DNA from: CALXJM01 sp963930325
GTDB lineage: Bacteria > Bacillota > Clostridia > TANB77 > CAG-508
DNA: 16,369 nucleotides
Direction: 5' to 3'
NCBI GenBank assembly: GCA_963930325.1
Contig: CAWVME010000004.1
Span: 1-16,369, forward strand
Below, one piece after another: positions 6,063 to 14,175 of the stretch; the stretch's first letter is position 1, and every line of letters begins with the position of its first letter. The translations under genes and the position numbers were made by a program. Below the pieces are notes generated by a model. The model saw only the letters and a program-made list of their open reading frames with translations, did not search any database and was not told where the DNA came from.

Positions 6063-8309
6063 TTAATGTGCATCTGAAATTTCTTTTTGCAGTGTTACAT
6101 GAACAATGGTACCTTCTTCTACTGAAGTGCCAGAGGCTATGTCTTGCGAGACGACGACACCAGAGCCAGTTGTATTAATATTTAAGTTTTTAGCTTTTAA
6201 CATATTTGTTGCTTCTGCTGCTGTTTTACCTTTTAAGTTAGGAACCGTTGTAGTAACTCTTGCATTATTTTCTGCTGTATATAAACAAATAATAGAATTG
6301 CTTTTTAAAGATGCACCAGGTTTTGGAACTTGATCTGTAACCAACGTTTCGTCAGGATCTTCAGATCCACTAATATTAACTCTAAATCCGGCAGATTTTA
6401 ATTTCTTTTTAGCTTCTGATATTGTTTTATTTCGAACATCTGGTAAAGTAGAGGTAGATTCTGTATCTGTTGTTTCCGTATCTGTAGAAGAAATTCCTAA
6501 ATAAGGTAGTACTTCAGATAGAATTTGTCCTACAACAGGGCCTGCTGTGGAACCTCCCTGGTGGCCATTGGCAGTTGGTTGATATAATGTTACAAGAACT
6601 ACTACTTGTGTGTTTACAGTAGGAGAAATAGCAACCATAGAAGCAACATATCCTTCACTTTCTTTTCCAGGAGAAGGTTCAGATGTACCAGTTTTTCCAC
6701 CAACTGAATATCCTGTAACTTTAGCATATTGGCCAGTTCCACTAGTTACAACTGATTCCATCAAATCTCTCATAGTTTCAGAAGTTTCTTTCGAAATGAC
6801 TTGACGGATTTCAACAGGATCAATATTAGTTACAACATTAGAGTTAGTATCAACCACTTGTTTTACAATACGAGGTTGCATTAGAATACCATCATTAACA
6901 ATGGCTGAAACTGCAGTAATCATTTGAAGGGGAGTAATTGTGAATCTCTGACCAAACGACATAGTAGCAAGCTCAATAACGCCACAGTCTTCTTCATCTA
7001 CAAACTGACCAGATGCTTCGCCAAGAACAGAAGCGCCAGTATGACCAATTAGATTAAAAGCATGCAAATATTTATAATAGGTTTTAGAACCAATTCTCTG
7101 CCCAACTTGCATAAGAGCTGGGTTACAAGAATTTTGTAGAGCTTCTCTTAAACTTTGACTGCCATGAGGTGCCCAAGAGCGCCAACAGTTAATTTTAGTA
7201 TCATAGTATTGCTCATATCCATTACAAACTAAATCATTAGAAGTATCTGGTTCAATAAGGTTTTCTTCTAAAGCGATAGCTGCGGTAATTAATTTAAATG
7301 TAGAACCTGGTTCATAGCCGTCAGAAACGGCTTTATTCCTCCACATTTTAAGAAGAGCATTATTTCTCTCTGTAGAGGATAATTCAGACCAAGTTTCTGA
7401 CAAAGAAGAAGAATTGATTGTAAATGGATCATTTAAATTATAATCCGGATATGTAGCCATTGCTAAAATATCTCCAGTGTTAGGATCCATTATAATAGCG
7501 TTTCCACCACGTAAACAGTTATTTTCTTCAACTGCTTGTTTTAAGTATTTTTCTGCAATAGATTGGATGTTAGCATCAATTGTAAGAACAATATCATTTC
7601 CATCTTGTGGTTCTATATAAACTTGGTTTTCGTCAGGAATTTCTTGCCTAGCACCATTTAAAGAAGTTATTTTTTTGCCAGCGACTCCAGCTAAAGTAGA
7701 GTCCCATTTGCTTTCTAAGCCGTCTAGACCATAATTATCATCACCACAAAAACCAATTAAATGTGAAGCTAAATTATTGTAAGGATAGTATCTTTTGGTA
7801 TCGGAATCAATGTTAATTCCTGTAGTTACATCGTTTTGAGTCATCCAAGATTCTAATGCGTCAATCTTATCCTGTTCTACTTTTCTAGCAATTGTAACAG
7901 AAGAAGAATCACTATTTACTTTTTCTAAAACAGTATTATAATCGAGTTCAAAAATAGTAGAAAAAGCTTCTGCTAAAACTTCAGAAGGAACTGTACTGTC
8001 ATCTTTGTATTTAATACTACCAGGGTTAATGCTAACAGTATCTACTTCTGCACTAGCTGCTAAAATTTTTCCCGTAGAATCATAAATTGTTCCCCTTTTT
8101 GCTGCAATAGTTTGAGTAGAAGTTTGCATTACATATGCAGCTTCTTTATATTCGCTTCCTTTAACAAATTGAATCCAACCTAAACGAAATGTTAAAAGTA
8201 AAAAAACAACTAAAGTAAAAAGCATAAAAAATAAATTGCGTTTTGATAAAAGTTTTTTGTTTTGTTCTTTTTCCTTTTTTATACTAATATTTTTTTTCTT
8301 TTTATCCAT
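6063..8309 (-). CDS. Class B penicillin-binding protein with two PASTA domains (SpoVD/PBP2x type)
   Basis: Membrane-anchored D,D-transpeptidase that cross-links peptidoglycan. The 748-residue protein has a basic cytoplasmic start (MDKKKKN), one membrane anchor (about 24-43), a dimerisation domain with AAKRGTIYDSTG, and a transpeptidase domain with Ser336-Thr-Phe-Lys339 (nucleophile motif in EPGSTFKL), Ser394-Cys-Asn396 and Lys539-Thr-Gly. Two PASTA domains follow (about 623-679 and 687-742), separated from the catalytic domain by a Ser/Thr-rich linker. I chose ATG 8309 because CAGGAGG stands 4 nt upstream; an in-frame extension to 8384 adds an implausible 25 residues. SpoVD of Bacillus usually has one PASTA domain and PBP2x two, so sporulation versus vegetative septal function is unresolved; no mraY/mur genes adjoin it. 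It is monocistronic and divergent from ksgA. Confidence 0.93.
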   Translation of the reverse strand: MDKKKKNISIKKEKEQNKKLLSKRNLFFMLFTLVVFLLLTFRLGWIQFVKGSEYKEAAYVMQTSTQTIAAKRGTIYDSTGKILAASAEVDTVSINPGSIKYKDDSTVPSEVLAEAFSTIFELDYNTVLEKVNSDSSSVTIARKVEQDKIDALESWMTQNDVTTGINIDSDTKRYYPYNNLASHLIGFCGDDNYGLDGLESKWDSTLAGVAGKKITSLNGARQEIPDENQVYIEPQDGNDIVLTIDANIQSIAEKYLKQAVEENNCLRGGNAIIMDPNTGDILAMATYPDYNLNDPFTINSSSLSETWSELSSTERNNALLKMWRNKAVSDGYEPGSTFKLITAAIALEENLIEPDTSNDLVCNGYEQYYDTKINCWRSWAPHGSQSLREALQNSCNPALMQVGQRIGSKTYYKYLHAFNLIGHTGASVLGEASGQFVDEEDCGVIELATMSFGQRFTITPLQMITAVSAIVNDGILMQPRIVKQVVDTNSNVVTNIDPVEIRQVISKETSETMRDLMESVVTSGTGQYAKVTGYSVGGKTGTSEPSPGKESEGYVASMVAISPTVNTQVVVLVTLYQPTANGHQGGSTAGPVVGQILSEVLPYLGISSTDTETTDTESTSTLPDVRNKTISEAKKKLKSAGFRVNISGSEDPDETLVTDQVPKPGASLKSNSIICLYTAENNARVTTTVPNLKGKTAAEATNMLKAKNLNINTTGSGVVVSQDIASGTSVEEGTIVHVTLQKEISDAH

Positions 8310-8341
8310 AGTGCCTCCTGTTAGTTTTATATATTGCATAT

Positions 8342-8370
8342 ATTGTATATGATTAAATATGAAAATGCAA
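8342..8370 (-). promoter_or_regulatory. Possible promoter of the penicillin-binding protein gene
   Basis: On the minus strand TTGCAT (8370-8365), a 17-bp spacer and TACAAT (8347-8342) precede the start codon by about 33 bp. The -10 is good, the -35 mediocre. The ATACAAT part also resembles a sporulation SigE -10, but I found no matching -35, so factor assignment is open. Confidence 0.45.
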
Positions 8371-8407
8371 TGAAATTCACACAAATGTCAAATTATGGAC
8401 ACAGAAA

Positions 8408-8441
8408 AATTTAATACATTAAATTCTTGCCTTGTATACAA
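8408..8441. repeat. Two small palindromes in the divergent pbp-ksgA intergenic region
   Basis: AATTTAAT-AC-ATTAAATT (8408-8425) and the perfect decamer TTGTATACAA (8432-8441) lie seven bases apart between the two divergent promoters. Such dyads can be operators, but in AT-rich DNA they also arise by chance. The rest of 8310-8582 holds promoters and no gene. Confidence 0.3.
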
Positions 8442-8505
8442 TGAATAGAGAAACAAAGAAAATACGAAAACTCTATTAAATAGCATATTCCGCAGATTAC
8501 TCTTC

Positions 8506-8534
8506 TTGACAAGGTAGATGTTTTTTTATAGAAT
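8506..8534 (+). promoter_or_regulatory. Sigma-A type promoter of ksgA
   Basis: Perfect TTGACA (8506-8511), 17-bp spacer, then TAGAAT (8529-8534, five of six matches). Transcription would start near 8541, about 40 bp before the ATG at 8583. This also argues against the GTG at 8544 as start, since it would be within a few bases of the transcript's 5' end. Confidence 0.8.
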
Positions 8535-8582
8535 AAATAAACAGTGCTAAAGAGATATGATAGAGAAAGGAAACTTAATTTT

Positions 8583-9440
8583 ATGGGAAACGCTTATCAG
8601 GAAACGATACAATTATTAAAAAAATATAGAATTACAGCTAATAAAAGTTTAGGGCAAAACTTTCTAATCTGTGATGAAGTTATTCAGAAAATTATAGAAC
8701 AAGCAAATTTAAGCAAAAATGATATAGTCATAGAGATAGGTCCGGGCCTAGGAATACTTACACAGTACCTAGTAGAAAAAGCGGGAAAAGTATTAGCAGT
8801 GGAAATCGACGAAAGAATGGTTTCTATATTGAAAGATAGATTTCAAGAACAAGCTAATTTAGAAATTTTGCAAGAAGATATTTTAAAAGTAGATTTAAGA
8901 AAGAAAATAGAAGAAAACCATTTCAAAACTGCTAAGGTAGTTGCAAATCTTCCATATTATATAACAACTCCAATTATTATGAAGTTATTAGAAGACAAAT
9001 TAGGGTTAGAAAGTATTCTAGTTATGGTACAAAAAGAGGTAGCAGATAGATTAGTAGCTATACCAGGGCAAAAAGCTACCGGAGCAATTACATATGCCAT
9101 ATACTATTATTCAATAGCTCAAAAAGTAATTAGTGTGCCAAAAGAATCTTTTATTCCTGCTCCAGATGTGACTTCAGAAGTAATAAAGTTAAACTTGAGA
9201 AAAGAGTCCCCTGTTAAAGTGAAAAACGAAGAAATACTATTCAGCTTAATAAAAACAGCTTTTATGCAAAGAAGAAAAACTATTTCTAACTCTTTTATGA
9301 ATAGCGGGTTATGGCAAGAAAAACAGGAACTGCTAAAAACATTGGAAAAATTAAAAATAAGTTCTAATGCAAGAGCAGAAGAATTAACACTGGAACAATT
9401 CGAAAGCATTATTAATACAATAGAAGATAGAAAGAAATAA
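8583..9440 (+). CDS. ksgA: 16S rRNA (adenine(1518)-N6/adenine(1519)-N6)-dimethyltransferase
   Basis: S-adenosylmethionine-dependent methyltransferase that dimethylates the two adjacent adenines in the 3'-terminal hairpin (helix 45) of 16S rRNA late in small-subunit assembly; also called RsmA. The 285-residue protein has the family opening KSLGQNFLI (21-29), SAM-binding motif I EIGPGLGILT (51-60), acidic Glu74 (AVEID) and Asp99 (QEDI), and the catalytic NLPYYITTP (122-130). The latter half matches the KsgA helical domain (AFMQRRKT). I start at ATG 8583, which gives the usual N-terminal length; AGAAAGGA lies about 11 nt upstream, slightly far. An in-frame GTG at 8544 would extend it by 13 residues. 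It is transcribed from its own promoter, divergent from the penicillin-binding protein gene. Erm-type 23S methylases share the fold, but the KsgA motifs and length decide. Confidence 0.93.
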   Translation: MGNAYQETIQLLKKYRITANKSLGQNFLICDEVIQKIIEQANLSKNDIVIEIGPGLGILTQYLVEKAGKVLAVEIDERMVSILKDRFQEQANLEILQEDILKVDLRKKIEENHFKTAKVVANLPYYITTPIIMKLLEDKLGLESILVMVQKEVADRLVAIPGQKATGAITYAIYYYSIAQKVISVPKESFIPAPDVTSEVIKLNLRKESPVKVKNEEILFSLIKTAFMQRRKTISNSFMNSGLWQEKQELLKTLEKLKISSNARAEELTLEQFESIINTIEDRKK

Positions 9441-9484
9441 GTTTACTAAAACACAATTTATAACAATAAGAAATGTGTATAAAT

Positions 9485-9513
9485 TTGTAAAAATAATATA
9501 GAAGAAGTATAAT
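9485..9513 (+). promoter_or_regulatory. Promoter of the ABC exporter operon
   Basis: TTGTAA (9485-9490), 17-bp spacer, consensus TATAAT (9508-9513). Transcription would begin about 20 bp before the start codon of the first ABC gene, giving a short leader holding only the ribosome binding site. Confidence 0.75.
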
Positions 9514-9537
9514 ATTACTTTTGAAAGGAAAGGAAAA

Positions 9538-11259
9538 ATGAAAAAATATATAAAATATGTAAAGGGAAATTGGATAGCTACAATTTTAGCACCACTATTT
9601 ATTATTGTAGATACACTGGGAATGATTGTACAACCTTACTTTACTTCAAAAATTATTGACATAGGTATACCAAATGGAGATACAGGTTATATTGTAAGAA
9701 CAGGAATTTTAATGGCTGTACTGGCTATTGTATCAATTGCAGGAGGATTTCTTGCTATGTTTTTTTCTTCCAAAGCTGCTTATGGTTTTGGAGCTAATTT
9801 AAGAAAAGATATGGTAAGTAAAATTCAAGAATTTTCTTTTAGTAATATTAATAAATTTAGTACCTCTTCATTAATTACAAGGCTAACTAATGATGTAGAA
9901 GTACTAACAAACTTATTCCAAATGATATTAAGGATGACTGTACGATCACCTTTTATGCTTATAGGTGGAGTTGTTTCTATGCTTATTTTAAGCCCAAAAC
10001 TTTCTTTAATATTTTTAGCACTTTTACCTATTTTAGCTGTATTAGTAGTAATTATTATGAAAAAAGCTTTTCCATTATTTAAGATGGTGCAAGAAAAAAT
10101 TGATAAAGTGAATACAGTTATTAGAGAAAATTTAGTTGGAGCAAGAGTTGTTAAATCTTTCGTCAGAGAAGATTTTGAGAACAAAAGATTTGAAAAAGCA
10201 AATACAGATTTAATGGAAACTTTTATAAAAAGTTTTCGAATTATACTATTTCTAATGCCTACTATTATGTTCGTCATGAATTTAGCTATTATAGCTGTTC
10301 TATGGATAGGAGGCAGTGGCATGATAGACGTTGGTGCTATCAGTGCTTCTATTACTTATATGGTTATGACATTAATGTCGCTTATTATGTTATCTATGGT
10401 ATTTATGAACTTTTCTAGAGCTAAAGCTTCTAGTGATCGTGTGCTAGAAGTACTAGAAGAAAAGCCAGATATTACTAACCATATATTAAAAGAAAATTCA
10501 CCTAAAATTGAAAAAGGCAAGGTAGAATATCATATTGAAAGCTTTGAATTTGCAGATTCAAGAGGAGAACCGATTTTAGAAAATATTAATTTTAAAATAG
10601 AACCTGGTCAAACAGTAGCAATAATAGGATCAACGGGTACGGGAAAATCAACATTGGTAAATTTAATGCCAAGATTTTATGATGTAACAAACGGATATGT
10701 TAAAATTGATGATGTAGATGTTAGGGACTATAATTTAGAAATTTTGCGAGATGGAATTGGCATGGTATTACAAGAAAACAGATTGTTTGCAGGAACCATT
10801 GAGGAGAATATTAAATGGGGAAAAAGAGACGCTAGCTTAGAGGAGATTAAACATGCATGTAAGATTGCACAAATTGATACTTATATAGAAGAATTACCTG
10901 AACAATATGCTTCTAAAGTAGAGCAAAGAGGGGCCAATTTTTCTGGAGGGCAAAAACAAAGATTAGCTATTGCTAGAGCATTAATTAAAAAACCTAAAAT
11001 TTTAATTTTAGATGATAGTGTTAGTGCATTAGATGCAACCACTGAAATCAACTTAAGGAGAGCTTTAAAAGAAGAACTTAAAAATACTACTATATTTTTA
11101 ATTGTTCAAAAAATTAGTAGCTGTAAAGATAGTGACAAAGTTATTGTTGTTGATGATGGAACTATTGCAGGGATAGGAACTCATGAAGAACTAATGGAAA
11201 ATAATAAAGTTTACCAAGAAATTAGCAATTCTCAAAAAGAAGTTATGACAGAAGAATAA
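9538..11259 (+). CDS. ABC exporter half-transporter with degenerate nucleotide site (TM287/BmrC-like subunit)
   Basis: A 573-residue membrane protein: six-helix transmembrane domain (about 15-295) fused to an ATPase domain (about 325-570). Walker A is GSTGTGKS (364-371), the signature FSGGQ (468-472) is canonical, Walker B is ILILDD (488-493). The catalytic glutamate is replaced by Asp493 and the H-loop histidine by Gln524 (LIVQK). This pattern is known for the degenerate subunit of heterodimeric multidrug-type exporters such as TM287/288, BmrCD and LmrCD, where only one of two composite sites hydrolyses ATP efficiently. The partner follows 14 bp downstream. AAAGGA stands just upstream of ATG 9538. 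Substrate is unknown: drugs, lipids or peptides are all possible for this class. Confidence 0.93.
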   Translation: MKKYIKYVKGNWIATILAPLFIIVDTLGMIVQPYFTSKIIDIGIPNGDTGYIVRTGILMAVLAIVSIAGGFLAMFFSSKAAYGFGANLRKDMVSKIQEFSFSNINKFSTSSLITRLTNDVEVLTNLFQMILRMTVRSPFMLIGGVVSMLILSPKLSLIFLALLPILAVLVVIIMKKAFPLFKMVQEKIDKVNTVIRENLVGARVVKSFVREDFENKRFEKANTDLMETFIKSFRIILFLMPTIMFVMNLAIIAVLWIGGSGMIDVGAISASITYMVMTLMSLIMLSMVFMNFSRAKASSDRVLEVLEEKPDITNHILKENSPKIEKGKVEYHIESFEFADSRGEPILENINFKIEPGQTVAIIGSTGTGKSTLVNLMPRFYDVTNGYVKIDDVDVRDYNLEILRDGIGMVLQENRLFAGTIEENIKWGKRDASLEEIKHACKIAQIDTYIEELPEQYASKVEQRGANFSGGQKQRLAIARALIKKPKILILDDSVSALDATTEINLRRALKEELKNTTIFLIVQKISSCKDSDKVIVVDDGTIAGIGTHEELMENNKVYQEISNSQKEVMTEE

Positions 11260-11273
11260 GAAAGGAGTAGAAA

Positions 11274-13091
11274 ATGGCAAAAGGTAGAATAGGGGGAGGA
11301 GGCCCTATGAAAGTAAATTTAGACAAAGCTCAAGATGTAAAAGGAACCGTTAAAAGACTTATGAAATACATAGAAGCTCACAAAAAGGGATTAACATTAG
11401 TAATTATATGTATTATATTTTATGTTGTTTTAAACTTATTATCGTCAGTTCTAATTCAACCAATTATAGATGACTATTTAATTCCAATGATGCAACATCC
11501 GGATGAAGCAGAATATAGAAGTGGCTTTATTAAAATCCTAGGAGGATATGTTGTAATATGTATATTGATTGCTTTATTTTCCTATTTTCAATCAAAAATC
11601 ATGGTAAACATTGCACAAAAAGCGGTTAAAGACATGAGAAAAGATTTATTTGAAAAAATAGAAAAATTGCCTATTAAGTATTTTGATACTCATCCATATG
11701 GAGAGCTTATGAGTCGTATTATTAATGATATTGATAATATTAGTACCGCATTAAACACAAGCGTAAATCAAATTATATCTGGTTTATTAACTCTGGTTGG
11801 AACTTTAATTGTTATGATTGTTGTTTCACCTATTTTGGCACTTATTAGTGTATTAGCACTTCCAATCATGATACTTATTGTTACTAAAATAGCCAAAATA
11901 AACAAAAAGCAATTTATTAGACAACAAGAAGCTTTAGCTGATGTGAATGGATACATAGAAGAATATGTTTCAGGGCAAAAAGTGATTAAAGCATTTAACA
12001 AAGAAGATGATGTAAAGAAAAATTTTGACATAAAAAACACCAAATTACGAAAAGAAGGATTTTTAGCTCAGGCTATTGCAGGTGTTGTTATGCCGGTAAT
12101 GGGAGGAATTTCTAATGTGAGTACAGCAATTACAGCATTAGTAGCGGGAATTTTAGCAATCCAAGGGAAAATATCAATAGGAACGATTGCTATTTACACA
12201 AAATTTTCTAAGGAATTTTCAAGACCAATTTCAGAAATAACTAATCAATTTAATTTAATTCAAGCTGGTATCGCAGGAGCAGAGAGAATGTTTGAAATTA
12301 TTGATGAAGAGGTAGAATTTCCAGAAAGTGCAGGCAAACCAGACATTGGAGAAGTTAAAGGACATGTAGAACTAAAAAATGTATTTTTTGGATATGAGGA
12401 AGAAACACCTATTCTTAAAGATATTAACATAGAAGCAAAGCCAGGAGAAACTATTGCAATTGTGGGACCTACCGGGGCAGGAAAAACTACTATTATTAAT
12501 TTACTAACCAGATTTTATGATGTTAATCAAGGAGAAATCTTAATTGATGGAAAAAATATTCGAGAAGTTAACATAGATTCTTTGAGAAATGCTCTTGGAA
12601 TTGTACTGCAAGATACAGTTATGTTCAATGAAACCGTAAGAGAAAATATTCGATATGGAAAACTAGATGCAACAGATGAAGAAATTGAAGAAGCTGCCAA
12701 ACTTGCTAATGCACATTCTTTTATTAAACGATTACCAAATGGATATAATACAATTTTATCAGAAGATGCTGGAAATATTTCTAAAGGGCAAGCGCAATTA
12801 TTAAATATTGCCAGAGTTATATTAAATAATCCGCAAATTTTAGTGCTAGATGAAGCAACAAGTAATGTGGATACTCGTATGGAAGTAAAAATTCAAGAAG
12901 CTATGAATTTGTTGCTAAAAGGCAGAACAAGTTTTGTTATTGCACACAGACTATCAACAATTGTAAATGCAGACAGAATACTAGTTGTAAATAATGGAAG
13001 GATAGTAGAATCAGGTTCGCACGAAGAATTAATGAAACAAAAAGGAATTTATTATGGAATGTATACGGGAATATTTGAAGAAGCAAGTTAG
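11274..13091 (+). CDS. ABC exporter half-transporter with catalytic Walker B (TM288/BmrD-like subunit)
   Basis: A 605-residue partner of the preceding gene: a Gly-rich N-terminal stretch (GRIGGGGPMK), a six-helix transmembrane domain (about 40-330), and an ATPase domain. Walker A is GPTGAGKT (398-405), Walker B ILVLDE with catalytic Glu527, and H-loop His558 (IAHRLST). Its signature is NISKGQ (501-506) instead of LSGGQ, so the degenerate signature pairs with the degenerate Walker site of the partner, while the partner's good FSGGQ completes the active site here. This complementary arrangement supports a heterodimer and matches known pairs. AAAGGAG stands 6 nt before ATG 11274, and the 14-bp gap makes this a two-gene operon. 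The gene ends at a strong hairpin. Confidence 0.93.
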   Translation: MAKGRIGGGGPMKVNLDKAQDVKGTVKRLMKYIEAHKKGLTLVIICIIFYVVLNLLSSVLIQPIIDDYLIPMMQHPDEAEYRSGFIKILGGYVVICILIALFSYFQSKIMVNIAQKAVKDMRKDLFEKIEKLPIKYFDTHPYGELMSRIINDIDNISTALNTSVNQIISGLLTLVGTLIVMIVVSPILALISVLALPIMILIVTKIAKINKKQFIRQQEALADVNGYIEEYVSGQKVIKAFNKEDDVKKNFDIKNTKLRKEGFLAQAIAGVVMPVMGGISNVSTAITALVAGILAIQGKISIGTIAIYTKFSKEFSRPISEITNQFNLIQAGIAGAERMFEIIDEEVEFPESAGKPDIGEVKGHVELKNVFFGYEEETPILKDINIEAKPGETIAIVGPTGAGKTTIINLLTRFYDVNQGEILIDGKNIREVNIDSLRNALGIVLQDTVMFNETVRENIRYGKLDATDEEIEEAAKLANAHSFIKRLPNGYNTILSEDAGNISKGQAQLLNIARVILNNPQILVLDEATSNVDTRMEVKIQEAMNLLLKGRTSFVIAHRLSTIVNADRILVVNNGRIVESGSHEELMKQKGIYYGMYTGIFEEAS

Positions 13092-13097
13092 AGCAAA

Positions 13098-13138
13098 ATA
13101 GAGGAAGAAATTTCAAAAGTTGAAATTTCTTCCTCTAT
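13098..13138 (+). terminator. Hairpin after the ABC operon, probable terminator
   Basis: A 19-bp perfect inverted repeat (13098-13116 and 13120-13138) starts 7 bp after the second ABC gene. The tail AATTTACT is only partly T-rich, so it may be a modest terminator or a 3' end stabiliser. From 13139 to 13239 I see nothing else. Confidence 0.65.
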
Positions 13139-13239
13139 AATTTACTAAGAAGATTAGATATATGCTAATTTTAAAGTATTAATAAAAATGGGTTGAGAAG
13201 TACAAAAAATAAACTATTACAAAAAATGCTTAAAACCTA

Positions 13240-13268
13240 TTTTCAAAAAAGAAAATATTTGATATAAT
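13240..13268 (+). promoter_or_regulatory. Promoter of the sortase gene
   Basis: TTTTCA (13240-13245, four of six matches), 17-bp spacer, consensus TATAAT (13263-13268). Transcription would start about 25 bp before the ATG at 13299. Confidence 0.7.
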
Positions 13269-13298
13269 AAAAAAAGAATAAGAATAGGAGTAATAGGA

Positions 13299-14039
13299 AT
13301 GAATCAGATTTTAGCAACTGAAAAGATATATGTAACACCAGCACTAAAAAGAAAAAAGAAATTCTATAAATTTGAATTCCTTTTATCTGTTTTTTTAGTG
13401 TGCATTTTACTTTCCTATTACATATATGCAGAATATGATAGAAACAAAAGTGAAGAAGTATCTCAAGATATTTTAGATAGTATAAATTTATCTTTTAGCC
13501 AGATAGATGAAAATGATATCAATGAAGAAGAAAGTGAAGTTATAAGAGTATTGCTAAATTACACAAATATAGAAACAGTACAAGAACAAGAAGATATTCC
13601 TGTAGCTGCACCATCTACTTATGAAGCAGGAGGCATTACCTATCAAGCAATCGGAGTACTTACTATTCCAAAACTTGGAATTACATATCCTGTTTTAGAT
13701 AAACCGTCTGATGAGTTAATGGAAGAAATGCTTAAAGTATCTATATGCAAATTTCATGGCCCAGGAGCTAATGAAGTAGGAAATTTATGTATTGTAGGGC
13801 ATAATTATCATAATTCAAAATTCTTTAGTAAATTGCATACATTAGAAAACGGAGATATTATTGAACTAAAAGATTTAAACAGGAAGACTTTAAACTACAA
13901 AGTATATGATAAATATGTAGTAGAACCAACTGATGTTGCATGTACAAGCCAATTAACAAACGGAAAAACTGAAATTACTTTAATTACATGTTACAATAAT
14001 GGAAAACAAAGAACTGTAATAAAAGCTGTAGCAGAGTAA
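13299..14039 (+). CDS. Membrane-anchored sortase (transpeptidase)
   Basis: Cysteine transpeptidase that cleaves a sorting signal in secreted proteins and attaches them to the cell wall or to each other. The 246-residue protein has a basic N-terminus, one membrane segment (about 27-43), an acidic linker, then the sortase barrel. The catalytic triad is visible: His168 in CIVGHNYH, Cys231 in TLITCYN, Arg238 in GKQRTVIKA. The TLxTC motif and single N-terminal anchor fit the class D/housekeeping range, but class is uncertain; GHNYHNSKFF also recalls class B. AGGAG lies 8 nt before ATG 13299. No protein with an LPxTG-type sorting signal is encoded nearby, so its substrates are elsewhere. It has its own promoter and terminator and so is a single-gene unit. 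Confidence 0.9.
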   Translation: MNQILATEKIYVTPALKRKKKFYKFEFLLSVFLVCILLSYYIYAEYDRNKSEEVSQDILDSINLSFSQIDENDINEEESEVIRVLLNYTNIETVQEQEDIPVAAPSTYEAGGITYQAIGVLTIPKLGITYPVLDKPSDELMEEMLKVSICKFHGPGANEVGNLCIVGHNYHNSKFFSKLHTLENGDIIELKDLNRKTLNYKVYDKYVVEPTDVACTSQLTNGKTEITLITCYNNGKQRTVIKAVAE

Positions 14040-14047
14040 TAAGGCTA

Positions 14048-14076
14048 TTATTAGGTGAAAGAAAAAATTTTATAAT
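14048..14076 (+). promoter_or_regulatory. Possible promoter upstream of the hairpin, reading to the flippase gene
   Basis: TTATTA (14048-14053), 17-bp spacer, consensus TATAAT (14071-14076). The -10 is perfect, the -35 matches three of six. If used, transcription starts near 14083 and immediately enters the hairpin at 14089-14152. Confidence 0.4.
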
Positions 14077-14088
14077 AAATAATAGTAT

Positions 14089-14152
14089 ATGAGGCTTATT
14101 TTTATATAAGAAAAATCATTTTTCTTGTATAAGAATAAGCTTCATTTTTTTT
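14089..14152 (+). terminator. Terminator hairpin between sortase and flippase genes (possible attenuator)
   Basis: A stem of about 23 bp (14091-14113 with 14121-14143, a few G-U or A-C type imperfections, 7-nt loop) is followed by a run of eight T (14145-14152). It is a convincing plus-strand terminator for the sortase transcript. Because a TATAAT sits just upstream at 14071-14076, the same hairpin could lie in the leader of the flippase gene. Confidence 0.8.
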
Positions 14153-14175
14153 CATATATTTTTGTAGGTGATATT

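Noticed and set aside
8310..8384. Longer N-terminus for the penicillin-binding protein (start at 8384)
   Set aside because: The AGGAGG at 8314-8319 lies inside this extension and correctly positions ATG 8309; the extra residues overlap the putative promoter.
8544..8546. GTG start for ksgA
   Set aside because: It coincides almost with the predicted transcription start and adds residues not expected before the KSLGQNFL motif.
9825..10322. 165-codon minus-strand open frame inside the first ABC gene
   Set aside because: Antisense to a gene with clear domains; composition is a mirror of the AT-rich sense codons and there is no start signal.
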